From Bathymodiolus azoricus thioautotrophic gill symbiont (GTDB taxonomy: Bacteria; Pseudomonadota; Gammaproteobacteria; PS1; Pseudothioglobaceae), in assembly GCF_001298715.1 (NCBI RefSeq), contig NZ_CDSC02000319.1, positions 1 to 7,939 of the forward strand: 7,939 bases of DNA. The letters run 5' to 3'. This document shows, in pieces, positions 1 through 6,965 of the stretch; position 1 is the first letter of the stretch; each line of letters begins with the position of its first letter. The translations under genes were made by a program, and so were the position numbers. The notes under the pieces were generated by a model. That model searched no databases. It was not told the DNA's origin and saw only the letters and a list, made by a program, of their open reading frames with translations.

Positions 1-9
1 GTTGGGGTT

Positions 10-1314
10 TTATAATATTGCCAAAACAGCATTCTTAAACACCCACCCACGCTGCTCAAAATCATCAAACATATCAAAACTCGCACAAGCTGGGGACAAC
101 AAAATCGCACCGCTGTCAATTAAGGTGCTGGCGGTATTAACTGCCGCTTCCATAGAGTTGGCATAGGTAACCTTTGCAGTGTAGATGTTGTTACCCAATT
201 CTTTAGCGCTTTGCCCGATTAAAACAACATTGGATATATTGTTATCAATCAATTCAAATAAAGCGCTGTAGTCTTCTTGCTTTTTGATGCCACCTGCAAT
301 GAGTACGATGTTTTTATATTTATCAATTAGTGCATTGAGTGCGGTAATAGCGGCAATGGCATTGGTGGCTTTGGAGTCGTTGTAATAATTAATATTTTGC
401 TTTTTTGTGATCCATTCTAGGCGGTGCTCTAAGCCTTTAAAGATTTTAATGGTCGTGATCATTGAGTCGGTATTAAGTCCAATTTGCTCGCCCAAAGCAA
501 GTGCAGCCAATACATTAACTATATTGTGTTGTCCAATGAGTAACATATCGTCTACATCCATTAGTGGGTCATCGCCTTTTAAAATATAGCAACTGCCGTG
601 GCAGATAACGGTGCCAAAATCACTGTCTTTCTTAGGCATATCAGTACCAAAATATTTGGCGTTATCTATCGTTGAGGTGAGCGGTTCATCTGCGTTGATA
701 ACTGGATGCTGGCAATATTGATATAGGCTGAGCTTGGACTTGGCATAATGCTCAAAACTGGGGTATCGGTCTAGGTGATCAGGAGTGATGTTGAGCACCA
801 CGCCAGTTAATAACTCTAAATTCTGTGTGTAATCTAGTTGATAACTGGATAATTCCAACACATAATAATCAACTTTATCACTTAAACAATCTAATGCTGG
901 CTTGCCAATATTGCCGCCAATGGTAACTTTTTTGCCATCATTGGCAATCATTTCACCGAGTAGTTGGGTAACGGTTGATTTGCCATTAGAGCCGGTAATA
1001 CCAATAATTGGGGCCTGGGCATGGCGTGAAAATAACGCTATATCACTAATAATAGGGATGTTATTGGCCCTAGCCAAAATCACGATAGTCTCACTTTGAG
1101 CGACCCCAGGGCTAATAATAACTTCATCAATATTATTTAACAACTCAGGCTTCCAGTCGCCTAAAAATAAATTTTCTGTGTTAAATTGGCTTTTAAATTG
1201 CGATAAAAATGGGGGAGTGTTTCGATTATCTGCCACCCTAAAAGCAACTTGTTGTTTGGTTAAAAACCGTGCAATAGAGACACCTGTTTTTCCTAAGCCT
1301 AAAATCAACTTCAT
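10..1314 (-). CDS. murD: UDP-N-acetylmuramoyl-L-alanine--D-glutamate ligase
   Basis: Cytoplasmic Mur ligase that adds D-glutamate to UDP-MurNAc-L-alanine using ATP, the second amino-acid step of peptidoglycan precursor synthesis. The 434 residues match the usual family length (E. coli is about 438). Visible motifs are an N-terminal nucleotide-fold glycine motif (GLGKTG, 6-11), the ATP P-loop GITGSNGKST (105-114), ELSSYQL (154-160), NITPDHLDRYPSFEHYAKSK (175-194, whose last Lys is where the carbamylated lysine of the family falls), GLEHRLEW (294-301), NDSKATN (312-318) and the C-terminal LLSPACASFDMFDDFEQRG (405-423). The chosen ATG gives the standard MKxxxxGLGKTG beginning. Only a weak ribosome site precedes it. 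murD normally lies inside the dcw cluster after mraY. Here it begins a leftward unit opposite yccA, so the cluster is split or rearranged on this side; what follows it lies outside the window. Confidence 0.97.
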   Translation of the reverse strand: MKLILGLGKTGVSIARFLTKQQVAFRVADNRNTPPFLSQFKSQFNTENLFLGDWKPELLNNIDEVIISPGVAQSETIVILARANNIPIISDIALFSRHAQAPIIGITGSNGKSTVTQLLGEMIANDGKKVTIGGNIGKPALDCLSDKVDYYVLELSSYQLDYTQNLELLTGVVLNITPDHLDRYPSFEHYAKSKLSLYQYCQHPVINADEPLTSTIDNAKYFGTDMPKKDSDFGTVICHGSCYILKGDDPLMDVDDMLLIGQHNIVNVLAALALGEQIGLNTDSMITTIKIFKGLEHRLEWITKKQNINYYNDSKATNAIAAITALNALIDKYKNIVLIAGGIKKQEDYSALFELIDNNISNVVLIGQSAKELGNNIYTAKVTYANSMEAAVNTASTLIDSGAILLSPACASFDMFDDFEQRGWVFKNAVLAIL

Positions 1315-1328
1315 CTTGGTTTTTTTAG

Positions 1329-1336
1329 TATAAAAT
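1329..1336 (+). promoter_or_regulatory. Possible -10 element for yccA
   Basis: TATAAAAT lies 37 nt upstream of the yccA start codon in the 59 bp murD/yccA divergent region. No convincing -35 hexamer is visible at 16-18 nt upstream, and that stretch would already lie inside murD. The site is plausible because this is the only intergenic space from which yccA could be transcribed. The opposite strand of the same stretch carries TATACT, a possible but equally unsupported -10 for murD. Confidence 0.35.
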
Positions 1337-1373
1337 TAAATCATTTTACACGCTTAACAACAAAGGATAAATT

Positions 1374-2039
1374 ATGAATATATTTGCAAATATGGCAACA
1401 ATGAGAGTTACCAAGGTTAAAAATAAAGTTTTGTCAGACACTATGAAATTATTATCATACACACTAGTATTTGGTGGCTTGTCTTCTTGGTTTTCAATCT
1501 CTATTGGCGCAAGTTTTGGCTCAGCAATCGTTAGTTCAATCGCAGCAATTGTGGTAATTTGGTTTGTCTTACCAAGAACTCAAAATAGCAATATGGGGAT
1601 TTTAACTGCATTTGCAGTTGCAGGTCTATTGGGCTATTCCCTTGGTCCGATGTTGACGCATTACTTAGCAACGCCAAATGGTGCAAATTTAGTAATGCAA
1701 GCACTAACTGGTACGGGTGTCTCCTTCTTTGCAATTAGCTTTTATGCGCAAAACACCAAAAAAGATTTTAGTTTTCTCAATGGCATGATATTTTTTGCTA
1801 TGATTGGCATTATTGTTTTGTATTTAATTAATATATTTTTTATTGAATCTTCTTTTGTTAGCTTAGCCATTTCATTTGCCGTGGTATTAATCATGGGTGC
1901 ATTTATGCTTTCACAAATGTCCGCTATTATTAATGGCGGAGAGACTAATTACATTTCAGCAACGGTTGGTCTGTATTTAGCATTACACAATATGTTTGCC
2001 AGTTTGATGCATATTTTGGGTGTATTTGGCGACGATTAA
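1374..2039 (+). CDS. yccA: YccA-type Bax inhibitor-1 family inner-membrane protein (FtsH protease modulator)
   Basis: Polytopic inner-membrane protein of the Bax inhibitor-1/YccA family. E. coli YccA is a substrate and modulator of the FtsH membrane protease and protects the SecY translocon when it is jammed. The 221 residues equal the E. coli length (about 219) and align well with it by eye. Hydrophobic segments lie near residues 26-46, 48-67, 74-94, 105-125, 133-156, 159-181 and 196-217, giving seven. The diagnostic C-terminal motif GGETNYISATV is at 188-198, followed by LYLALHNMFASLMHILG. The short N-terminus before the first helix is polar and basic, as in YccA, where the cytoplasmic tail is needed for FtsH degradation. 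The first ATG is chosen over the Met codons at residues 7 and 10 because an AAAGGA ribosome site (1362-1367) sits 6 nt before it. rppH follows after 30 nt without a terminator, so co-transcription is likely. Confidence 0.93.
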   Translation: MNIFANMATMRVTKVKNKVLSDTMKLLSYTLVFGGLSSWFSISIGASFGSAIVSSIAAIVVIWFVLPRTQNSNMGILTAFAVAGLLGYSLGPMLTHYLATPNGANLVMQALTGTGVSFFAISFYAQNTKKDFSFLNGMIFFAMIGIIVLYLINIFFIESSFVSLAISFAVVLIMGAFMLSQMSAIINGGETNYISATVGLYLALHNMFASLMHILGVFGDD

Positions 2040-2059
2040 TCACTCAACAACAAAAAACC

Positions 2060-2088
2060 ACCCCTTATTATGATTGATCAAGAGGGGT
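2060..2088 (+). promoter_or_regulatory. Potential hairpin enclosing the rppH start codon, no Shine-Dalgarno
   Basis: ACCCCTT (2060-2066) can pair with AGAGGGGT (2082-2088, the last seven bases): one A-T, four C-G, one T-A and a closing T-G wobble. The rppH ATG (2070-2072) lies in the 15-nt loop. The usual Shine-Dalgarno position holds instead a C-rich tract, CCACCCCTTA, which resembles the 16S rRNA tail rather than its complement. The purine-rich partner lies in codons 4-6 of rppH. The pairing is seen in the sequence; any regulatory role is inference. Confidence 0.35.
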
Positions 2089-2609
2089 ATCGTGCCAATG
2101 TTGGTATCGTTATTACCAATGACAAAAAGCAGGTACTCTTAGCCAAGCGTCATCAACAGGATGCTTGGCAATTGCCACAAGGTGGCATTGACGAGGGAGA
2201 AAGTGAACTTGAGGCTTTGTTTCGTGAGTTAAATGAAGAAGTTGGACTCTTACCTGAACATGTAGACTTGATTGCCAAAACACCAAAATGGTTGCGTTAT
2301 GATTTGCCAAAACAACACATAAGACGCAGACAAAAACCACTTTGCATTGGACAAAAGCAGGTATGGTTTTTGCTAAAACTTACTGGTGAAGAGAGCAATA
2401 TCAAACTAGACACGCACTGTGACATTGAGTTTGACGATTGGCAATGGGTGGATTATTGGCACCCTATTGAGATGATAATTGACTTTAAAAAGTCGATTTA
2501 TGAAGATATGCTCAAATCTTTAGCCCCTGTGTTATTTGACAATCAACATAAAGTTCCAACACAATATTTCCGTTCACTTAAATGCGTGGCAATTACACTC
2601 AACAAATAA
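2070..2609 (+). CDS. rppH: RNA pyrophosphohydrolase (Nudix hydrolase)
   Basis: Cytoplasmic Nudix enzyme that converts 5'-triphosphate (or diphosphate) RNA ends to monophosphate, which exposes transcripts to RNase E decay. The Nudix box is complete at residues 38-60 and fits G-x5-E-x7-REUxEExGU: G38, E44, R52, E53, E56, E57, G59. The family's N-terminus (MIDxxGYRxNVGIVI) is present, as are WQLPQGGI (33-40), the WLRYDLPK segment, KPLCIGQKQVWFLL and the EFDDWQWVDYW stretch typical of RppH/NudH rather than generic Nudix proteins. The 179-residue length is normal for the family. The start is fixed by this conserved N-terminus although no Shine-Dalgarno is visible before it. It lies 30 nt after yccA and 64 nt before hom, which has its own promoter motif. 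Confidence 0.96.
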   Translation: MIDQEGYRANVGIVITNDKKQVLLAKRHQQDAWQLPQGGIDEGESELEALFRELNEEVGLLPEHVDLIAKTPKWLRYDLPKQHIRRRQKPLCIGQKQVWFLLKLTGEESNIKLDTHCDIEFDDWQWVDYWHPIEMIIDFKKSIYEDMLKSLAPVLFDNQHKVPTQYFRSLKCVAITLNK

Positions 2610-2629
2610 TCTAATGCAGTGGTCTCTAT

Positions 2630-2638
2630 TGGTATAAT
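2630..2638 (+). promoter_or_regulatory. Extended -10 promoter motif upstream of hom
   Basis: TGG followed by the perfect consensus TATAAT (2633-2638) forms an extended -10 element, which in sigma-70 promoters can work with a poor -35; no good -35 is visible. It lies 35 nt before the hom ATG, giving an expected transcript start near 2645 and a short leader with an AGGA ribosome site (2663-2666). It probably drives hom, thrC, the ATPase/companion pair and cysM, since no later promoter is evident. The same 9-mer recurs at 7883-7891. Confidence 0.6.
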
Positions 2639-2673
2639 TCCAACCTTTATTCATTCATAGATAGGATTAACTT

Positions 2674-3951
2674 ATGAATATAGGGATTTTGGGACTGGGC
2701 ACTGTTGGTGGTGGTGTGGTTAATGTCTTAGCAAAAAATCAAGCTGAAATCATGCGTCGCACAGGCGTACAAATACAAGTAACGCACGCCGCAGTTAGAG
2801 ATATCAATCAACCTCGCATTTGCCCAACAAAGGGCATTGAGTTCACTCAAGCACCTTTTGAAATCGTTAATAATGACTCAATTGATATTGTCTTAGAGTT
2901 AATGGGTGGCACTACTTTAGCAAAAGAACTGGTAAAAACAGCCATTAAAAATGGCAAGCATGTGATTACTGCCAATAAAGCCTTGATTGCCACCCATGGC
3001 AATGAATTGCTTGCTTTGGCAAAAGACAACAACACGCATTTGTTGTTTGAAGCAGCGGTAGCGGGTGGTATTCCAATCCTTAAATCTTTAGAGCAAGGGC
3101 TGAGTGCCAACCAAATTGAAATGGTAGCTGGCATTATCAACGGTACAGGCAACTTCATCCTAACTGAAATGCGTGATAAGGGTAGAGATTTTGCCGATGT
3201 GCTGAAAGAAGCACAGGAGTTGGGCTATGCTGAAGCTGACCCAACTTTTGATGTTGAAGGCATTGATGCAGCGCACAAATTAGCCATATTAGCCGCCATT
3301 GCTTTTGGTTGTGAGTTGCAATTTGACAAAGTATCTACACAGGGCATTAGTCAAATCAGTGGTGAAGATGTGGCCTTTGCCACAGAGTTAGGTTACTCCA
3401 TTAAGCACTTAGGCATTGCTAAGAAACTCAACGGTAAAATTCAAATGCGTGTGCATCCAACACTCATCCCAAAGACTCGCCTATTGGCAAATGTTGATGG
3501 CGTGATGAATGCAGTCTTAATCAAAGGCAATGCTGTGGGTCCAACGCTTTATTATGGTGCTGGTGCTGGTGCTGAAGCTACAGCAAGTGCTGTGATTGCT
3601 GATTTGGTTGATGTGATTAAAGACACGCTCAGTCATAATGTTTTAGGCTGGCAGTCATTTGAAGCAATACCTTATCAAAATCAAGATGATATTGAAAGCA
3701 TCTTTTATCTACGCTTATTAGCCACTGATAAACCAGGGGTGTTGGCAGATATTACAGCAATTTTTGCCAATCACAATATTAGCGTAGAGGCAGTTGTACA
3801 AAAGCAAATTGACGCACAAGACAATGCACATATCGCTATTATTACCAACCAAGTAAAGACCAGCAATATTAATGCAGTAGTAGCAGCAATTCAAAAACAT
3901 GATTCTATCCAAGAAGAGGTTAAAATCATTCATGTAGAAACATTAGACTAA
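2674..3951 (+). CDS. hom: Homoserine dehydrogenase with C-terminal ACT domain
   Basis: Reduces L-aspartate 4-semialdehyde to L-homoserine with NAD(P)H in the cytoplasm, the branch point toward threonine and methionine. The Rossmann dinucleotide motif GLGTVGGG is at residues 6-13, the conserved TANKA at 99-103, the catalytic-domain motif GIINGTGNFIL at 153-163 and the homoserine dehydrogenase signature A-x3-G...D-P-x2-D...G-x-D-x3-K at 180-202 (ending D198 and K202). A ligand-binding ACT domain occupies roughly 344-421 (LRLLATDKPGVLADITAIFANHNISV region), which in this family allows feedback inhibition, usually by threonine. It is a stand-alone enzyme of 425 residues, not fused to aspartokinase. 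The ATG has a good AGGA ribosome site 7 nt upstream. thrC follows after 12 nt. Confidence 0.97.
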   Translation: MNIGILGLGTVGGGVVNVLAKNQAEIMRRTGVQIQVTHAAVRDINQPRICPTKGIEFTQAPFEIVNNDSIDIVLELMGGTTLAKELVKTAIKNGKHVITANKALIATHGNELLALAKDNNTHLLFEAAVAGGIPILKSLEQGLSANQIEMVAGIINGTGNFILTEMRDKGRDFADVLKEAQELGYAEADPTFDVEGIDAAHKLAILAAIAFGCELQFDKVSTQGISQISGEDVAFATELGYSIKHLGIAKKLNGKIQMRVHPTLIPKTRLLANVDGVMNAVLIKGNAVGPTLYYGAGAGAEATASAVIADLVDVIKDTLSHNVLGWQSFEAIPYQNQDDIESIFYLRLLATDKPGVLADITAIFANHNISVEAVVQKQIDAQDNAHIAIITNQVKTSNINAVVAAIQKHDSIQEEVKIIHVETLD

Positions 3952-3963
3952 AAGGACAATACA

Positions 3964-5028
3964 ATGAGATATACCGGCTTAATTAACCACTATAAAGATA
4001 GACTACCTGTTAACGAAAACACACGCTTTATCAGCCTAGGTGAAGGCAATACGCCTCTTATTCGCTTAGAAAATATCCCCGCCCTACTGAGTAAAAAAGT
4101 TGATATTTATGTGAAATACGAAGGCTTAAATCCAACCGGTTCATTTAAAGACCGTGGCATGACGATGGCAGTAACTAAGGCGGTAGAAGCAGGATCAAAA
4201 GCCATTATTTGCGCTTCTACAGGCAATACATCCGCCTCTGCTGCTGCTTATGCAGCCCGCGCTGGCATTAAAGCCTTTGTACTTATTCCAGAAGGTAAGA
4301 TTGCCTTAGGTAAATTAGCGCAGGCAATGATTCACGGTGCGGTGATTATTCAAATCAAAGGTAACTTTGATGATGGTATGCGCTTGGTTAAAGAAGTGGC
4401 TGAGCATGCGCCCGTATCCATTGTAAATTCAATCAACCCTTTTCGTCTGCAAGGTCAAAAAACAGCCAGCTTTGAGATTGTTGAAGAATTGGGCGATGCG
4501 CCTGATTATCACTGTTTGCCTGTGGGTAATGCGGGCAATATCTCTGCACATTGGATGGGCTATAAGGAATACCAACAAGATGGCAAGGCCACTAAAACAC
4601 CTGCCATGGTGGGCTATCAAGCAGAAGGTTCTGCCCCTTTTAAAAAAGGTGAGATGATAGACAATCCCGAAACAATTGCGACCGCTATTCGTATTGGCCA
4701 CCCGCAAAGTTGGGATTTGGCACATGAAGTTGAAAGGGAATCAAACGGTTGGTTTGATGCACTAAGCGATGCTGATATTTTGAGCGCTCAAAAACTACTA
4801 ACCGAAAAAGAAGGTATTTTCTGTGAGCCTGCATCAGCCACATCACTAGCAGGTGCAATGCGTGACATTAAAAGTGGCAAGATCTCTGAAGGATCAAAAA
4901 TTGTTTGCACCTTAACAGGTCATGGCTTAAAAGACCCTGATACAGCAATTGCCCAATGTTCTGATGAGATGATTAATATCAACCCTGTGATGGAAGAAGT
5001 TAAGAATGCGATTTTAGATAATATGTAA
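3964..5028 (+). CDS. thrC: Threonine synthase (PLP-dependent)
   Basis: Converts O-phospho-L-homoserine to L-threonine and phosphate, the last step of threonine synthesis; fold-type II PLP enzyme in the cytoplasm. The PLP-binding lysine is K62 in PTGSFKDRGM (57-66). STGNTSAS (85-92) holds the cofactor-contacting Asn88, and the glycine-rich phosphate cup GNAGN is at 188-192. TLTGHGLKDP (316-325) is the C-terminal threonine synthase motif. At 354 residues it belongs to the shorter threonine synthase type (about 350 residues, Bacillus-like) rather than the roughly 430-residue E. coli type. An AAGGA ribosome site (3952-3956) sits 7 nt before the ATG. Homoserine kinase (thrB), which makes its substrate, is not adjacent and must be elsewhere or replaced. 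Only 6 nt separate its stop codon from the ATPase gene, so the two are probably co-transcribed and coupled. Confidence 0.97.
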   Translation: MRYTGLINHYKDRLPVNENTRFISLGEGNTPLIRLENIPALLSKKVDIYVKYEGLNPTGSFKDRGMTMAVTKAVEAGSKAIICASTGNTSASAAAYAARAGIKAFVLIPEGKIALGKLAQAMIHGAVIIQIKGNFDDGMRLVKEVAEHAPVSIVNSINPFRLQGQKTASFEIVEELGDAPDYHCLPVGNAGNISAHWMGYKEYQQDGKATKTPAMVGYQAEGSAPFKKGEMIDNPETIATAIRIGHPQSWDLAHEVERESNGWFDALSDADILSAQKLLTEKEGIFCEPASATSLAGAMRDIKSGKISEGSKIVCTLTGHGLKDPDTAIAQCSDEMININPVMEEVKNAILDNM

Positions 5029-5034
5029 AAAAAT

Positions 5035-6414
5035 ATGAAAATTAAACTAAAAGATCTTGGTGCAATCAAACAAGCAGAATTTGAAATGGGTGATTTAACT
5101 ATTATCTGTGGCAAAAACAACACAGGAAAGACTTACACGACCTATGCCTTATTTGGTTTTTTAGAGTTGAAGAATAAATTTTTGCAAATAGAAGTTAAAG
5201 ATACCTATGTGGAAGACTTGTTAAGCAGTGGTAGTGTATCTATTGATTTAGCAGATTACAGAAATAAAATTGGTGGATATTTAAAGCAAGCATGTCAAAA
5301 GTATAGCAAGCAATTGGCCAATATTTTCGCCTCAAAAGAAAGCTTATTTCAGTCCGCCCAATTTGATATTAAAACAACCAAAAACCTCTCTTTAGAAAAA
5401 GAATTTAAACAAACTGTGGGAAGTAATGAAAATCAAATGTTTTCTTTGACTAAGGCAAAGAATAGCAACCACTTGATAATTTCCTTGTTAAGTAAAAAAG
5501 ATCAAACAGAACTCCCTAAACAAATTATTAAAAATATTATTGAAGATTTTATTGTTGAAATTTTGTTTGATGATTTATTGCCGAATGTCTTTATTGCAAG
5601 TGCAGAACGAACAGGTGCAGCAATTTTTAAAGATGAACTGGATTTTGCTCGCACTCGATTATTAAAAGAGATGCATGGTAATAAAGAAGTTGATCCGATA
5701 GATTTATTGTTTAAAAATTACCACGATTACCCTCTTCCAGTTGAAAAAAATGTAGAGTTTATTCGTAGATTAAAAAAAATATCAAAAAAAGACAGCTTTA
5801 TCGTAAAAGAACACCCAGATATTCTAAAAAAATTTAGCGACATTCTAGGTGGAAAATATCAATTAGACAAAAGTGATAACTTAATTTTTCGTCCTAATAA
5901 ATCAACAATAAAATTAGAATTAGGTGAAAGTTCAAGTGCGGTGCGTTCATTATTAGATCTTGGTTTTTATATGAAACATATCGCAAAACCAAATGATTTA
6001 CTTATCATAGACGAACCAGAATTAAATCTACACCCTGAAAACCAACGACTGATTGCTCAAATATTAGCCAATTTAGTTAACTTAGGTATCAAAGTATTTA
6101 TCACCACCCACAGTGATTATATCACCAAAGAATTCAGCACTTTAATCATGCTTAACTCTGACGCCAATAATGATTATCTAAAAACAATTGCTAACAAAGA
6201 GGGGTACAAGTGTAACGACTTATTGAAGCCTCAACAGGTTAAAATGTATGTCGCTAAAAAAGCATCAATAAAACTAGATGGCAATACGAGAAAAACTAGA
6301 AATAACACTTTAACTCCTGTGGAAATAGATGATAAATTAGGAATTAGCGGTGGTGGTTTTGAAGACACTATTGATAAGATGAATAAAATTCAAGAAAGTA
6401 TTATTTGGCAATAA
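5035..6414 (+). CDS. AAA/SMC-ABC-like ATPase of the AAA_15/OLD type, candidate defence ATPase
   Basis: The specific family is not recognised, but the ATPase core is clear over 459 residues. The N-terminus (MKIKLKDLGAIKQAEFEMGD) is the usual first strands of SMC/RecF/OLD-like ATPases. Walker A is GKNNTGKT (26-33). ISAER-like SAERTGAAIF follows at 189-198, then an ABC-signature-like Ser-rich motif LGESSSAVRSLL (296-307). Walker B is LLIIDEPE (322-329), with NLHPENQ after it and a switch histidine in ITTHSD (356-361). The middle (about 45-290) is lysine-rich, probably helical and unassigned. The last 90 residues show no TOPRIM motif, unlike OLD/GajA nucleases, so any nuclease activity must come from a partner. 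No transmembrane segment is seen. No clear Shine-Dalgarno precedes the ATG, so translation is likely coupled to thrC. Sampled rows have 27-30% GC, well below thrC, suggesting transfer. A role in phage defence is inference. Confidence 0.85.
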   Translation: MKIKLKDLGAIKQAEFEMGDLTIICGKNNTGKTYTTYALFGFLELKNKFLQIEVKDTYVEDLLSSGSVSIDLADYRNKIGGYLKQACQKYSKQLANIFASKESLFQSAQFDIKTTKNLSLEKEFKQTVGSNENQMFSLTKAKNSNHLIISLLSKKDQTELPKQIIKNIIEDFIVEILFDDLLPNVFIASAERTGAAIFKDELDFARTRLLKEMHGNKEVDPIDLLFKNYHDYPLPVEKNVEFIRRLKKISKKDSFIVKEHPDILKKFSDILGGKYQLDKSDNLIFRPNKSTIKLELGESSSAVRSLLDLGFYMKHIAKPNDLLIIDEPELNLHPENQRLIAQILANLVNLGIKVFITTHSDYITKEFSTLIMLNSDANNDYLKTIANKEGYKCNDLLKPQQVKMYVAKKASIKLDGNTRKTRNNTLTPVEIDDKLGISGGGFEDTIDKMNKIQESIIWQ

Positions 6415-6416
6415 AA

Positions 6417-6965
6417 ATGGACGACTTTGGGCTGTTAGAAGAATTATTTAAAGATAAGTTAATAAAGGCAACAGAAGGTGAATATGGAAAACACTGTATA
6501 AAATTAGAAGAGACATCTGAGGAAAATTCTTATTCAATAACCATCAGGCAAACGCCAGAAGATGCTATTGCTATTAAAGCCGATAGTTTTCCAGATTTAA
6601 AAGAATTTTTTAATTGCTCCAGTGAGATTGGTCAATGTAAGCGTTCAGATTTTATTATTATTGCCGATAGTAAGTTAATTTTTATTGAGCTTTCTACCAC
6701 CAGAAAACAAAAAAAAGAAGTTGAGCAACAATTACAAGGCGCACAATGTGTCATAGATTATTGTTGCAGTATTAGTGATAAATTTTACAATCACTCTCTT
6801 TTAACAAATTATCATCCATATTTTGTTAGTATCTTTAACATTGGCACCAACAAAAGATCAGAAAGATTACAAAAAGTAAACGAAAATAAAACTCCTCAAG
6901 ATTTTTTAAGGATTAATGCGTCAGAACATGTGGAATTCAGAAAATTATGCAATACAAAACCATAG
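6417..6965 (+). CDS. Uncharacterised ATPase companion with a putative PD-(D/E)XK-like core
   Basis: Unrecognised soluble protein of 182 residues, translated right after the ATPase (stop codon, 2 nt, ATG), which suggests termination-reinitiation. A TTG at 6405, overlapping the ATPase end by 10 nt and preceded by a weak GAAAG, would add four residues; both starts are possible. Numbering from the ATG, residues 74-94 read C-K-R-S-D (D78) then a beta-like hydrophobic run, a turn, and FIELS (E91), with EQQL at 103-106. This spacing (Asp, about 12 residues, Glu-x-x, then a helix with Gln-Leu) resembles the core of PD-(D/E)XK nucleases, but the usual Lys of ExK is Ser (S93). It may be a degenerate or variant nuclease, or a non-catalytic member. 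No HNH, TOPRIM or DNA-binding motif is seen. Sampled rows are 25-30% GC. The last six codons overlap the start of cysM. Confidence 0.75.
   Translation: MDDFGLLEELFKDKLIKATEGEYGKHCIKLEETSEENSYSITIRQTPEDAIAIKADSFPDLKEFFNCSSEIGQCKRSDFIIIADSKLIFIELSTTRKQKKEVEQQLQGAQCVIDYCCSISDKFYNHSLLTNYHPYFVSIFNIGTNKRSERLQKVNENKTPQDFLRINASEHVEFRKLCNTKP

Noticed and set aside
2610..2673. A threonine-type leader-peptide attenuator before hom
   Set aside because: The space after the likely transcript start is under 30 nt, with no Thr/Ile-rich leader reading frame and no terminator stem.
2847..3158. A 103-codon leftward open frame inside hom
   Set aside because: It is antisense to the conserved catalytic region of hom, whose motifs are intact, so it is a shadow.
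6180..6414. A C-terminal TOPRIM nuclease domain in the ATPase, which would make it an OLD or GajA protein
   Set aside because: No conserved Glu followed by a DxD motif is seen after the switch histidine; the tail is too short and lysine/asparagine rich.
6417..6965. An HNH effector as in Septu PtuB
   Set aside because: No paired Cys motifs or His-Asn-His pattern is present; only isolated cysteines and histidines occur.
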